Below are positions 42,602-51,341 of a stretch of 64,000 bases of DNA, one piece after another. Every line of letters starts with the position of its first letter. Position 1 is the first letter of the stretch. Location of the stretch: positions 1 through 64,000 of the forward strand of contig CAZIQY010000005.1 in assembly GCA_964541605.1 (NCBI GenBank), read 5' to 3'. The translations under genes were made by a program, and so were the position numbers. The notes beneath the pieces are model-generated. The model ran no database searches and was not told where the DNA came from. It saw only the letters and a program-made list of their open reading frames with translations. Source of the DNA: CAZIQY01 sp964541605. GTDB lineage: Bacteria; Desulfobacterota; Syntrophia; Syntrophales; UBA2185.

Positions 42602-45600
42602 ATGCGCAAACGTTCCTCATCCCGTGCCCTGAAAAGGGCGGTTCTTTTAATCGGCTCCGGTTACGGCGCCCTGAAGGTGGCGCAGGATCTTTCGCAATCC
42701 GGTCTGCCCCTGGTCTGGGTTACGAAGGCGATTCACTTCCTGGAGCTTCCGGGGGGAGTGGAACATTTTACCGAGTGGCCCATCGATCTGGATTACCAGT
42801 TCCGTCCACTTTATCTGCAGGTTACACGCCATCCGCTGGTGACGGCCATGACCCATGCGCGGGTTGAAGCCATCAGCCGGGGGGCTGACGGATATCGGGC
42901 CGACATCGTACAGGATCCCGTATATGTGGACTATGATCTCTGCACGGGCTGCGGGCGGTGCATGGATGTCTGCCCGCTTCAGGACTCGGACCATCCTCCC
43001 TTGAGAAGAACGCCGGCTTATTGCCCTTCACGCGCCCTGGATATGGATAAGCGCACGCTGAGCCCTTGCCGGACGAGCTGTCCTCTGGGTGTAAATGTTC
43101 AAGCCTACATGGCGCTTACCGCGGCTTCCCGCTTCGATGAAGCCCTTGATGTCATCCGCCAGGACAATCCCCTGCCGGGCATCTGCGGGCGTGTCTGCCA
43201 TCACCCCTGCGAGGAGGCCTGCCGCCGCGGCACACTGGATGAAGGGGTGGCCATCTGCGCCGTCAAGCGGTTTCTTGCCGATCTGGAGGCGACAAAGCAG
43301 CGGCCAAGGCTGCCCGAAGCGACAAATAAGGAAAGATCGGAGGAGGTGGCAATCATCGGGGGCGGACCGGCGGGTCTCACTGCCGCCTATTTTCTCAACA
43401 GGGAAGGCTTTCGTGTCACCATATTTGAATCCCATCACGAGGCGGGCGGTATGCTCCGGGTGGGAATCAACGCCTTCCGGCTTCCCCGTCATGTCCTGGA
43501 TGCGGAGATACAGGCCATTGTCGACGCCGGAGTGGAAATCCGTACGGCAGAGCCGGTACATTCAATAAAAGACCTGTTCGACCGGGGCTTCCGGGCCGTG
43601 ATCCTGTGCACGGGTGCGCATAGCGATCTTCGTCTTGGCATTCCCGGCGAGAAGGCGGAGGGTGTCTTCGGCGCCCTGGAGATGCTGAGGAACCTGAACA
43701 CGGGAATGGTCGCCAATATTCGGGGCCGCGTGGCCGTCATCGGCGGCGGCAATTCTGCCATCGACGCGGCCCGCGCTGCCATCCGGCTGGGAGCGGAGGA
43801 AGTGACCGTCTGTTACCGCAGAAAGCGGAACGACATGCCGGCTCATTCTTCAGAAATCAGGGCGGCGAAAGAAGAGGGGATAAAGGTAGAATTCCAGGTG
43901 GCGCCGGTACGCGTTGTTACCCGGAAGGGAAGGGTGGCGGGCATCAGGATGATTCGCATGAAACCCGGCGCCCTCGATGACAGCGGGCGTAGAAAACCGG
44001 AACCGGTCAAGGGGTCGGAGTTCTTTAGACCCGCCGACACTCTCATCGTTGCCGCGGGACAGCGCCCCCAGCTGCGGGAAACAGATCTCGGAAGCCCGTT
44101 TGTCTTCGGCCGCAGTGACAGGATTCACGTCGATAAGGCATTTTCCACTTCGCAGACCGGCGTTTTTGCCGCCGGGGATGTCGTGACAGGGCCTGACACC
44201 GTCGTCGGTTCCATGTCACAGGGACGCCGTGCCGCGGCGCGGGTGGTCGAATATCTGACGGGAGCGTTTCCCTTCTGGGGCAAGCCGCAGGACGAGCCCC
44301 GCGGCGCGGGAGAATACCTTGAAATATCCGGAAACGTTCCCCGCAGGGCACGGCAGGCGACAATCCCACGGCAGCCCAAGGTGAGACGTCGCGACTTTGA
44401 TGAGGTGGATCAGGGCTTCACCCCCGAACAGGCGGTTGCCGAGGCGTCTCGCTGTATTCAATGCAGTTCCTGTTGTGAATGCCGCCTTTGCGAGGCAGCC
44501 TGTGGTGAAATCGGCGCCATTGATCATTTCAGAGATTTCAGGCGTGTGACCATTTCGAGCCCCGCGGTGATCGTGGCAAGCGATGAAGAGGCGGCACACC
44601 TGAACATCACCCATCAGGCGGGCATTTATCGCATGGGAGACTTCCGGCGCGCCACCGACCTCGTAAATGTGTTGATGGCTGGAAGCGCAGCGGCGGGCCG
44701 GGCCATGGCGGAGTGCGCCTCGTTGAGGATTCCGGGAATCCCCGAGGCACCGGTTTCCTCCGGATTTGGACCGGATGCGCGGTTCGCGGTGTTCACATGC
44801 ACATGCAATGGAACCCTGGCACCCCCGGGCGCTCTTGATCGTATCCGGAACATGGCAAAAGGTATGCCCGGCGTGGTTCACAGTGAGCTGGTGTTTTCCG
44901 CCTGCCACCCGCGCGGAGCGGAACAGATTGCCGCCGCTGTGAAGCGGCACGGAGTAGGAAGGGTCATTCTGGCTTCGTGTGTTTGCTGTCCTCTGGAGTT
45001 TCAGTGCATTTCCTGTAACGATCAGCGAAATCGCGCCCGGATCCATCTTTTTGACAGGCTCGGCCTTGACCGTAACCGGGTTGAAACGATCAACATCAGG
45101 GATCATCTTGGCGCAGACGAGCCGTCCGAGGATGTGCTTGTGGATAGAATGCGCGATTTTCTGCGGGAGGCTTTCATCCGCGCAAGGTTCATGGGGCCGC
45201 TCCGGCAGGGCGTCACGAAAATCGGGAACCGGATCCTGATCCTTGGAGGATCCGACGTAGGTCTGAGCTGCGCCCTTAACCTGAATATGCAGGGGTTCAA
45301 GGTTCGACTGGTTCATAAATGTCTTCTGCCGGGGGGCAGGGATCTGTCGAAGGATATCCGGGAAAGGCCGGTAAACCGCATCGCGGGAAAATCCATTGCA
45401 CAGATTAATGAGGCCCTGGTTGAGGGGATCAAGGGGCACCTGGGAGATTTTACGGTGACGGTCCGGGACGAAGACGTGCGCAGGCAGCTTCAAGCCGATA
45501 TTGTCTGTCTTGCCGACCTGAATGTTTTGTCTCTGGCGATTCCCGTGGGCATGTTCGGCCTTAAAAAGTTCTATCGCTACAACTTCAAGTTCTTTCACAG

Positions 45601-45973
45601 TCCGCAGATCGGCGTTTACCGGGTGATGCCCAGGACGCTAAAGAGAGTCACGGCCTTCCAGGCGGGAGCCGCCCTGGCGGCGCACGTGGCCACAACGGCT
45701 GCCGAGGCCTTTCTGAAAGACCACGAGCTCAGTCCCAGGGTGGACAGGGAGCGTTGCCGCGGTTGCGGCCGATGCGTGGAAATATGTCCTTTCGACGCCG
45801 TTACCCTCGTTCCCAATGAGCGCGGCTTATACACGGCGAAAGTATTGCGCCACAACTGCGTCGGATGCGGCGGCTGCGTGGGACGCTGTCCCGTGACGGC
45901 CATGGATATGCCCTATTTTACCAACCGCCTCCTCGAAGAGATCGTGGCGGGCGCACTGGCAGGGAGAGAATGA
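42602..45973 (+). CDS. 1123-aa GltD/HdrA-like iron-sulfur flavoprotein
   Basis: A very large multidomain protein. An N-terminal domain ends in a ferredoxin-like CTGCGRCMDVCP (about residues 113-124). Next come a GltD-like Cys-rich domain (CRTSCPLGVNVQAYMAL and CGRVCHHPCEEACRR), FAD-binding AIIGGGPAGLTAAYFL (about 250) and NAD(P)-binding VAVIGGGNSAIDAARAA (about 378). GVFAAGDVVTG completes the flavin part (about 520), and CIQCSSCCECRLCEAAC follows. Then an HdrA-like segment (FTCTCNGTLAPPG, near 725), a second Rossmann-like GNRILILGGSDVGLS, and a C-terminal ferredoxin pair (CRGCGRCVEICP and CVGCGGCVGRCP). It likely links NAD(P)H to ferredoxin and Hdr-type clusters, perhaps by electron bifurcation. 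The domain order is unusual. Confidence 0.8.
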   Translation: MRKRSSSRALKRAVLLIGSGYGALKVAQDLSQSGLPLVWVTKAIHFLELPGGVEHFTEWPIDLDYQFRPLYLQVTRHPLVTAMTHARVEAISRGADGYRADIVQDPVYVDYDLCTGCGRCMDVCPLQDSDHPPLRRTPAYCPSRALDMDKRTLSPCRTSCPLGVNVQAYMALTAASRFDEALDVIRQDNPLPGICGRVCHHPCEEACRRGTLDEGVAICAVKRFLADLEATKQRPRLPEATNKERSEEVAIIGGGPAGLTAAYFLNREGFRVTIFESHHEAGGMLRVGINAFRLPRHVLDAEIQAIVDAGVEIRTAEPVHSIKDLFDRGFRAVILCTGAHSDLRLGIPGEKAEGVFGALEMLRNLNTGMVANIRGRVAVIGGGNSAIDAARAAIRLGAEEVTVCYRRKRNDMPAHSSEIRAAKEEGIKVEFQVAPVRVVTRKGRVAGIRMIRMKPGALDDSGRRKPEPVKGSEFFRPADTLIVAAGQRPQLRETDLGSPFVFGRSDRIHVDKAFSTSQTGVFAAGDVVTGPDTVVGSMSQGRRAAARVVEYLTGAFPFWGKPQDEPRGAGEYLEISGNVPRRARQATIPRQPKVRRRDFDEVDQGFTPEQAVAEASRCIQCSSCCECRLCEAACGEIGAIDHFRDFRRVTISSPAVIVASDEEAAHLNITHQAGIYRMGDFRRATDLVNVLMAGSAAAGRAMAECASLRIPGIPEAPVSSGFGPDARFAVFTCTCNGTLAPPGALDRIRNMAKGMPGVVHSELVFSACHPRGAEQIAAAVKRHGVGRVILASCVCCPLEFQCISCNDQRNRARIHLFDRLGLDRNRVETINIRDHLGADEPSEDVLVDRMRDFLREAFIRARFMGPLRQGVTKIGNRILILGGSDVGLSCALNLNMQGFKVRLVHKCLLPGGRDLSKDIRERPVNRIAGKSIAQINEALVEGIKGHLGDFTVTVRDEDVRRQLQADIVCLADLNVLSLAIPVGMFGLKKFYRYNFKFFHSPQIGVYRVMPRTLKRVTAFQAGAALAAHVATTAAEAFLKDHELSPRVDRERCRGCGRCVEICPFDAVTLVPNERGLYTAKVLRHNCVGCGGCVGRCPVTAMDMPYFTNRLLEEIVAGALAGRE

Positions 45974-45974
45974 C

Positions 45975-46406
45975 ATGGAGCCCGTCCGGATCCTTGGAAT
46001 TTGCTGCAACTGGAGCCCTTTTGTCTGCTATAACGCCGCCGGGATGACGGGATTGAATATGCCGTCAAACTTTCGTCTGATACGGGTCATGTGCATCGGC
46101 CGCATCAATCAGGCCCTGATATTGAGGGCATTTGAGTTCGGAGCGGACGGGGTCATCCTTCTGGAATGCAAGGACGAGGATTGCCGCTATGGCCCGGGCC
46201 CGGAGGTGGGTCATGAAAACGTGAACCGCGTCCGCAAACTTCTTCACCTGCTGGGAATCAGTCAGGAGCGCTTGGTGGAGCGTACCTTTGGCGCCCACGA
46301 AAAAGTGGCGCTTGTCCAGACTGTGTGGAAGTTTGCCGTGGAAATTGACGCGCTGGGTCCTCTAAAGAAAAGAAGCGACGGGAAACCGGTAAGGACAACG
46401 ATGTGA
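45975..46406 (+). CDS. mvhD: MvhD-type iron-sulfur protein
   Basis: A 143-aa protein with ICCNWSPFVCYNAAG, VMCIGRINQALILRAFEFGADGVILLECKDEDC, and YGPGPEVGHENV. This is the MvhD family, whose [2Fe-2S] cluster hands electrons from a hydrogenase or other donor to HdrA. It begins 2 nt after the flavoprotein gene. No Mvh hydrogenase (MvhA or MvhG) is in the window, so the donor is probably the flavoprotein or a formate or NADH enzyme. HdrA also has its own C-terminal MvhD-like domain. Confidence 0.85.
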   Translation: MEPVRILGICCNWSPFVCYNAAGMTGLNMPSNFRLIRVMCIGRINQALILRAFEFGADGVILLECKDEDCRYGPGPEVGHENVNRVRKLLHLLGISQERLVERTFGAHEKVALVQTVWKFAVEIDALGPLKKRSDGKPVRTTM

Positions 46407-47566
46407 ACGATCCCAGAATCGATCAGATGATTGTGGATATGTCGCTGTACCAGTGCCTCGAATGCGGCAAGTGCACGGCATCCTGCCCGCGGAGGCTTTC
46501 GGGGAAGGAATACTCTCCCCGGCTTCTGGCGCACAAGGTGATCGCCGAGCGGGAAGACGAGGCCTACATCGAGAATTCGGTCTGGGAATGCCTGACCTGC
46601 GGCATGTGCCGCGAACGATGCCCCTCCGGCGTGGATTTCAACCGCTTCATCCTGGAAATGCGCGCCATGCTTGCCGAGACAAAGGGATTGAAAGGTTACC
46701 GGGCCCATGACGGCGCCATCCATTCCTGGATGAGAATGATGACCACCCCCGGCCTCAAGCAAAACCGTCTCGACTGGGTTGATAGTGATATCCAGGTTGC
46801 CCGTTCCGGCGAGGTGGCGTTCTTTGCCGGGTGTGCACCCTATTTTGACGTATTTTTTGCCGGCATCGAGGTGGACACGATCTCCATCGCGAAAGACAGC
46901 ATACGGCTCCTCAACTTCCTGGACATCAAGCCGGTCCTGCTGCCGGATGAACGGTGCTGCGGCCATGACCTGCTATGGTCGGGAGACGTTGAAAATTTCG
47001 AAGCCCTCTGCCGGCTGAACTTCAAGACCTTCAAAGATGCCGGGATCAGGGAGATCATCGTTTCGTGTCCCGAGTGTTACCAGGTCTTAAGTGAACACAT
47101 GCCCGGAATCGTTTCCGGTTTCGACATAAAAGTCACTTTGCTTATCGACCTTCTGCAGCAGGAATTGAAGAAGGGTGGACTGGCCTTCCGGCCGCTTAAA
47201 AGAAAAGCCACTTTTCAGGACCCGTGCCGGCTCGTTCGCATGCTGGACCGCTCTTCCGGTCCGCGGGAGCTGCTCGGCCTCGTTCCGGAAATGACGTTTG
47301 TAGAGATGGAAAACTCCGGCAGGGGCGCGCTTTGCTGTGGAAACTGCGGTTTCATCAATTGCGATGCCTATTCCAAGCAGATTCAGGTGGCGCGGCTCAA
47401 GGAGGCGAAGGCGACCGGCGCCGATCTCCTCATTACCGCGTGTCCCAAGTGTATGATCCACCTGACCTGCACGATCCGGGACCGGATGAGGCACGGGAAA
47501 AAGATAAAGATGGAAATACGGGATCTGGCATCCGTTCTCGCTGACGGGATCGAATACAGCGGATAG
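46403..47566 (+). CDS. Fused HdrC-HdrB (HdrD-like) subunit
   Basis: A 387-aa protein. The N-terminal HdrC part has CLECGKCTASCPR (C18, C21, C24, C28) and CLTCGMCRERCP. The C-terminal HdrB/HdrD part has two CCG-type motifs, CCGHDLLW near 190 and CCGNCGF near 313, which hold the special catalytic cluster in heterodisulfide reductases. GTG start overlaps the MvhD stop. In bacteria the natural disulfide substrate is unknown; it may act on a disulfide such as DsrC or a thiol pair. It precedes hdrA by 17 nt. Confidence 0.85.
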   Translation: MNDPRIDQMIVDMSLYQCLECGKCTASCPRRLSGKEYSPRLLAHKVIAEREDEAYIENSVWECLTCGMCRERCPSGVDFNRFILEMRAMLAETKGLKGYRAHDGAIHSWMRMMTTPGLKQNRLDWVDSDIQVARSGEVAFFAGCAPYFDVFFAGIEVDTISIAKDSIRLLNFLDIKPVLLPDERCCGHDLLWSGDVENFEALCRLNFKTFKDAGIREIIVSCPECYQVLSEHMPGIVSGFDIKVTLLIDLLQQELKKGGLAFRPLKRKATFQDPCRLVRMLDRSSGPRELLGLVPEMTFVEMENSGRGALCCGNCGFINCDAYSKQIQVARLKEAKATGADLLITACPKCMIHLTCTIRDRMRHGKKIKMEIRDLASVLADGIEYSG

Positions 47567-47583
47567 AGGAGAGAGGGGGATCA

Positions 47584-50013
47584 ATGCAGGAAATAAATCA
47601 AAATGACGTCATCAGGGTGGGCGTCTATGTATGCCGCTGCGGATCGAACATTGGCGGAGTCGTCGATTGCGCCGCCGTGGCGGACTACGCGGGCAAACTC
47701 CCGGGAGTGGTCATATGCCGGAACCAGGGCTACACGTGCTCCGAACCGGGTCAGAATCAGATCAAGGCGGACATTCGGGAATACGGCCTGAACCGCGTAG
47801 TGGTCGCTTCGTGCTCACCCCGGCTCCATGAAGCAACATTCCGGCAGTGTGTCGGCGAAGCGGGAGTTAATCCGTACCTTCTTGAAATGGCGAACATCCG
47901 TGAACAGTGTTCATGGGTACACGGTCATGATGCCGGGAAAGCGACAACCAAAGCCATGGACCTGGTGCGCTCCGCCGTTGTACGGGTCCGCCTGCTGGAT
48001 GCGCAGACGGAAATGGAGGTTCCGGTGCGGCGCTTCACCCTCGTCATCGGCGGCGGGGTGGCGGGAATCCAGGCCGCCCTCGACCTGGCGGATGCGGGGT
48101 ACAAGGTGGTGCTCGTCGAGAAACAGCCAAGCATCGGGGGTATCATGGCCAGACTGGACAAGACGTTTCCCACCATGGACTGCTCCATCTGAATACTCGG
48201 GCCGAAGATGACGGATGCCGGTCGGCATCCCAACATTACGCTGCTGACGATGAGTGAAGTGCAGGAGATCCGGGGGTTTGTGGGGAACTTTCACGTTCGT
48301 ATCCTGAAGCGGGCGAGATACGTGAAGGAGAAGGAGTGCACGGCCTGCGGGGATTGTGTCGAGGTGTGCCCCGTCATTATCCCTGATGAGTTCAACATGG
48401 GACTGAGTTCCCGCCGGGCTATTTTTTCGCCGTTTCCCCAGGCGGTTCCTTCTGCCTATGCCGTGGACATCAGCCAGTGCCTCGGCCATAATCCCATCAT
48501 CTGCGGGAAATGCATCGAGATGTGCAAGAAGCGATGCATCGACTTCGACATGAACGACGAGGAGGTGGCTTTCGATGTCGGCACCATCATCGTGGCCACG
48601 GGGATGGAAACCTACGATCCGACTATCCTCGATGAATACGGGTACACCCGGCATGAGAATGTGCTGACGAGCATGGAACTGGAGCGGCTGATCAATGCGG
48701 GCGGTCCTACCGCGGGCAAGGTCATCCGCCTGACGGATGGCAAAATTCCACAATCCGTTTCCTTTGTCCAGTGTGTGGGGTCCCGGTCACAGCGTCGGGG
48801 CCGGCCATATTGCTCGAACATCTGCTGCATGAACACGGTGAAGAATACGATCATGCTGAAGGAGCATTACCCGGACATGGAGATCAAGGTGTTTTATATC
48901 GATATCCGGGCCTTCGGGAAGGGATTTGAAGATCTCTTCCGGCGCAGCAAAGGCATGGGCGTCCGTTACATCAGGGGACTTCCCGGCGACATCAGACAGG
49001 AGCCCGAAACCCGGGACCTGATTCTGACCGTGGAAAACACGGCAACGAACGCTTTGGACACCCACAGAGCCGAAATGGTCGTTCTGGCTACGGGCGTCGA
49101 GCCCCCTGCCGACATGAAGGCCATTCAGGAGATGCTGGCGCTCCAGACAACGTCGGATGGTTTCTACCTCGAGGCCCACCCGAAGCTTCAGCCGGTGGAT
49201 TCTGCCACCCGCGGCATCTTCTTTGCCGGCTGCGCGGAGGGTCCCAAGGACATCAAGGATTCGGTCACCCAGGCGTCCGCAGCCGCTGCCCGGGCCATGC
49301 GTCTCATGAATCCCGGTGTGCTCACGGTGGAGGCGATTACCGCAGAGGTCGATCCTGAAAAGTGTAACTTCTGTGGATTGTGCGCCAAGGTATGCCCTTA
49401 CAATGCCATCCAGGTGGATACCAGGGCAAAGTTGCCGGCGAAGGTAACCGAGGCGGCATGCGCGGGATGCGGCACCTGCGCGGCTGAATGCCCGACCATG
49501 GCCATTACCATGAATCATTTCACCGACGCGCAGATCGAAGCGCAGATCGATGCGCTTCTGGATAAGGATGCCGCCGACCGGATCCTCGTCTTTGCGTGCA
49601 ACTGGTGCTCCTACGCGGGAGCCGATTTCGCCGGCGTGTCACGGCTTCAGTATCCTCCGAATACCCGCCTGATCCGGACCATGTGTTCGGGCAGGGTGCA
49701 CGAGAAGTTCATCTGGCGTTCTTTTGAAAGGGGCGCTCCGGTCGTCCTGGTTTCCGGCTGCCATATCGGCGATTGCCACTACATCAACGCCAATCACTGG
49801 ACGGAACGGCGCGTCAGGCGGATATGGAAGAAGATGGAAAAACTGGGCCTCCGCACCGAGCGGCTGGGGCTTGAGTGGATCAGCGCGGCGGAGGGACTCC
49901 GCTTTCAGCAGGTCATGGAACGCATGGAGCGCATCCGACAAAGCGTCTGTCCCGAAGAAATCACGGAAACCTTGCGCATCCTGAACATTCCGGGAGAGCG
50001 GTCACGAGATTAA
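47584..50013 (+). CDS. hdrA: HdrA with in-frame TGA, predicted selenoprotein, fused MvhD domain
   Basis: One continuous frame with a TGA at 48190-48192 (codon 203), giving an 809-residue protein if read as selenocysteine. The TGA is flanked by FPTMDCSI before and ILGPKM after; in usual HdrA proteins this position is Cys (DCSxCxLxPKM). The N-terminus (VGVYVCRCGSNIGG), FAD domain (LVIGGGVAGIQAALDLADAG, about 155-175), and [4Fe-4S] motifs (CTACGDCVEVCP near 250, CNFCGLCAKVCP near 594, CAGCGTCAAECP near 625) are intact. A C-terminal MvhD-like domain (FACNWCSYAGADF, near 665) is fused. A hairpin follows the TGA, as expected for a bacterial SECIS. HdrA is a known selenoprotein in some methanogens and bacteria. 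Confidence 0.85.
48190..48230 (+). promoter_or_regulatory. Putative SECIS element after in-frame TGA
   Basis: After the TGA (48190-48192) comes GGATGCC (48213-48219), loop GGTC (48220-48223) and GGCATCC (48224-48230). The perfect 7-bp stem begins 20 nt after the TGA. The loop GGUC is the same as the apical loop of E. coli fdhF, where the G and U contact SelB. Distance and loop fit bacterial SECIS rules. Folding energy was not computed. Confidence 0.65.
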
Positions 50014-50017
50014 TTTG

Positions 50018-51319
50018 TTAATCCCTGTAGAAGTTTATCCCGTCAATCCAGACGGCTGCCCTGGTGTCGGGGTTTTTGTTGCTGTCGATGCCCACCATGA
50101 AAGATTCCACCCGGAAAAGTCTCAGGACCTGATCTCCCGGCCTGGCGCCATACCTCTCCGAACCTCTCCGGATCCAACCTCTGGCAACAACCAGTTGGTC
50201 AAAGGGGATTCGAATTTTTTCCCATTTTGTATCGGCTTCGAAATATGCGGTCCAGTTGTCGATCCTGTTTACGTCGTCCGGCAGCGAGCATAAAATATGA
50301 ACCTGACCTACAATTTTTTCCGATGCCCTGGCATAGAACTCGATGCCGTTATAAAGTGAAAGATCCCGTTTTCTGCGGTTTTCCGCCTGGGCATACATCC
50401 GCCTGTCTCCACGAAAATCAAATTCGATTTTCATGGATTTCTTCGAATCCGTAGCCCCCGCTCCCCGATCGATCCCGACCCGCCAGTATGACGACGAAGC
50501 CTTGCCTGTTCCCCTTTCCGCCTGTCGATACATGATCTGCCAGGACGGATCCGGGGTTGCGCCTTCGAAATCTTCATGCCATGGTCCGGAATCGCGAATC
50601 TCCGTCGCTTTGAATAGTTTTGTCTTCAGAGCAATGGCCGCGTGCGCCTGACCGGTGCGCACATTGATCACTCTCAGGTTAATGTCCCATTCATCCTGCG
50701 TTTCCGCCAGCGTCCCGGTCAAGACGAGATCAGCAATGAAGAGGCTGCCGATCACCTTGTCCGGCTTTTCCCGCGTCAAACCGCTCAAGCTCAATTGCAG
50801 CTCACCCATGACCGATTTGAGCTTCGATCTTTCGACAACAATGAATTGATCTGTATCGATCAGGGCTGATGTCAGTCCTTCCAGCGTGACTCGACCCGCC
50901 TCTTTCTGGGCTCCCTTGATGACTTCAAAATCCACAACAGCGATGGTCTTTTTCGGGATTTTCAGTTTCACGACCGTTCCAGCGGCATAGGCAACAGGTT
51001 TCTCCAAAGTGACTTTCACGGTATTGCCGCGTATTTCCTTCACCAGAGCGGATACCCCGTCAATATCCGTCGTCATACCCTCGATCAGGTGGCACTTTTG
51101 AACAACCTGCCCTGCAATTTCACTGACCGCCGATCCCGGTGTCCGCCTGATTTCGGGTATCTTGATCATTAATGTCATTTCCCGGGCGTTGACTGCCTGA
51201 ACGGTGCCGTTTATTTCCAGCAGCTGGCCGGTCTCGGTCCGGTCCTGTCTGGTCATGCCGGCACAGGCAACGAGGATGAGAAGCGAAGATGTAACGATAC
51301 AAAAGGATTTCCAGTTCAT
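50018..51319 (-). CDS. Lipoprotein with CsgG-like and CIA30/CBM-like domains
   Basis: A 433-aa lipoprotein (signal with LLILVAC). The first half carries IAVVDFEVIKGAQKEAGR, FIVVERSKLKSVMGELQL and ADLVLTGTLAETQDEW, as in CsgG/FlgO-type proteins that assemble outer-membrane or periplasmic structures. The C-terminal half is a beta-sandwich with YNGIEFYARASEKIVGQVHI and AVWIDGINFYRD, as in CIA30 or carbohydrate-binding modules. It probably sits at the periplasmic face of the outer membrane. It follows the class I cyclase gene on the same strand by 22 nt. It converges with hdrA, with only 4 nt between the stops. Confidence 0.72.
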   Translation of the reverse strand: MNWKSFCIVTSSLLILVACAGMTRQDRTETGQLLEINGTVQAVNAREMTLMIKIPEIRRTPGSAVSEIAGQVVQKCHLIEGMTTDIDGVSALVKEIRGNTVKVTLEKPVAYAAGTVVKLKIPKKTIAVVDFEVIKGAQKEAGRVTLEGLTSALIDTDQFIVVERSKLKSVMGELQLSLSGLTREKPDKVIGSLFIADLVLTGTLAETQDEWDINLRVINVRTGQAHAAIALKTKLFKATEIRDSGPWHEDFEGATPDPSWQIMYRQAERGTGKASSSYWRVGIDRGAGATDSKKSMKIEFDFRGDRRMYAQAENRRKRDLSLYNGIEFYARASEKIVGQVHILCSLPDDVNRIDNWTAYFEADTKWEKIRIPFDQLVVARGWIRRGSERYGARPGDQVLRLFRVESFMVGIDSNKNPDTRAAVWIDGINFYRD

Positions 51320-51341
51320 TGTGCACCTCCTTTTAACGAAT

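Noticed and set aside
44216..45598. 460-codon minus-strand frame inside the 1123-aa flavoprotein gene
   Set aside because: A shadow of a GC-rich gene; the plus-strand protein has many cofactor motifs.
47584..48192. A truncated HdrA or a frameshift in hdrA
   Set aside because: Both parts are in the same frame, flanking motifs are complete, and a SECIS-like hairpin follows, so a selenocysteine codon explains it better than a mutation.
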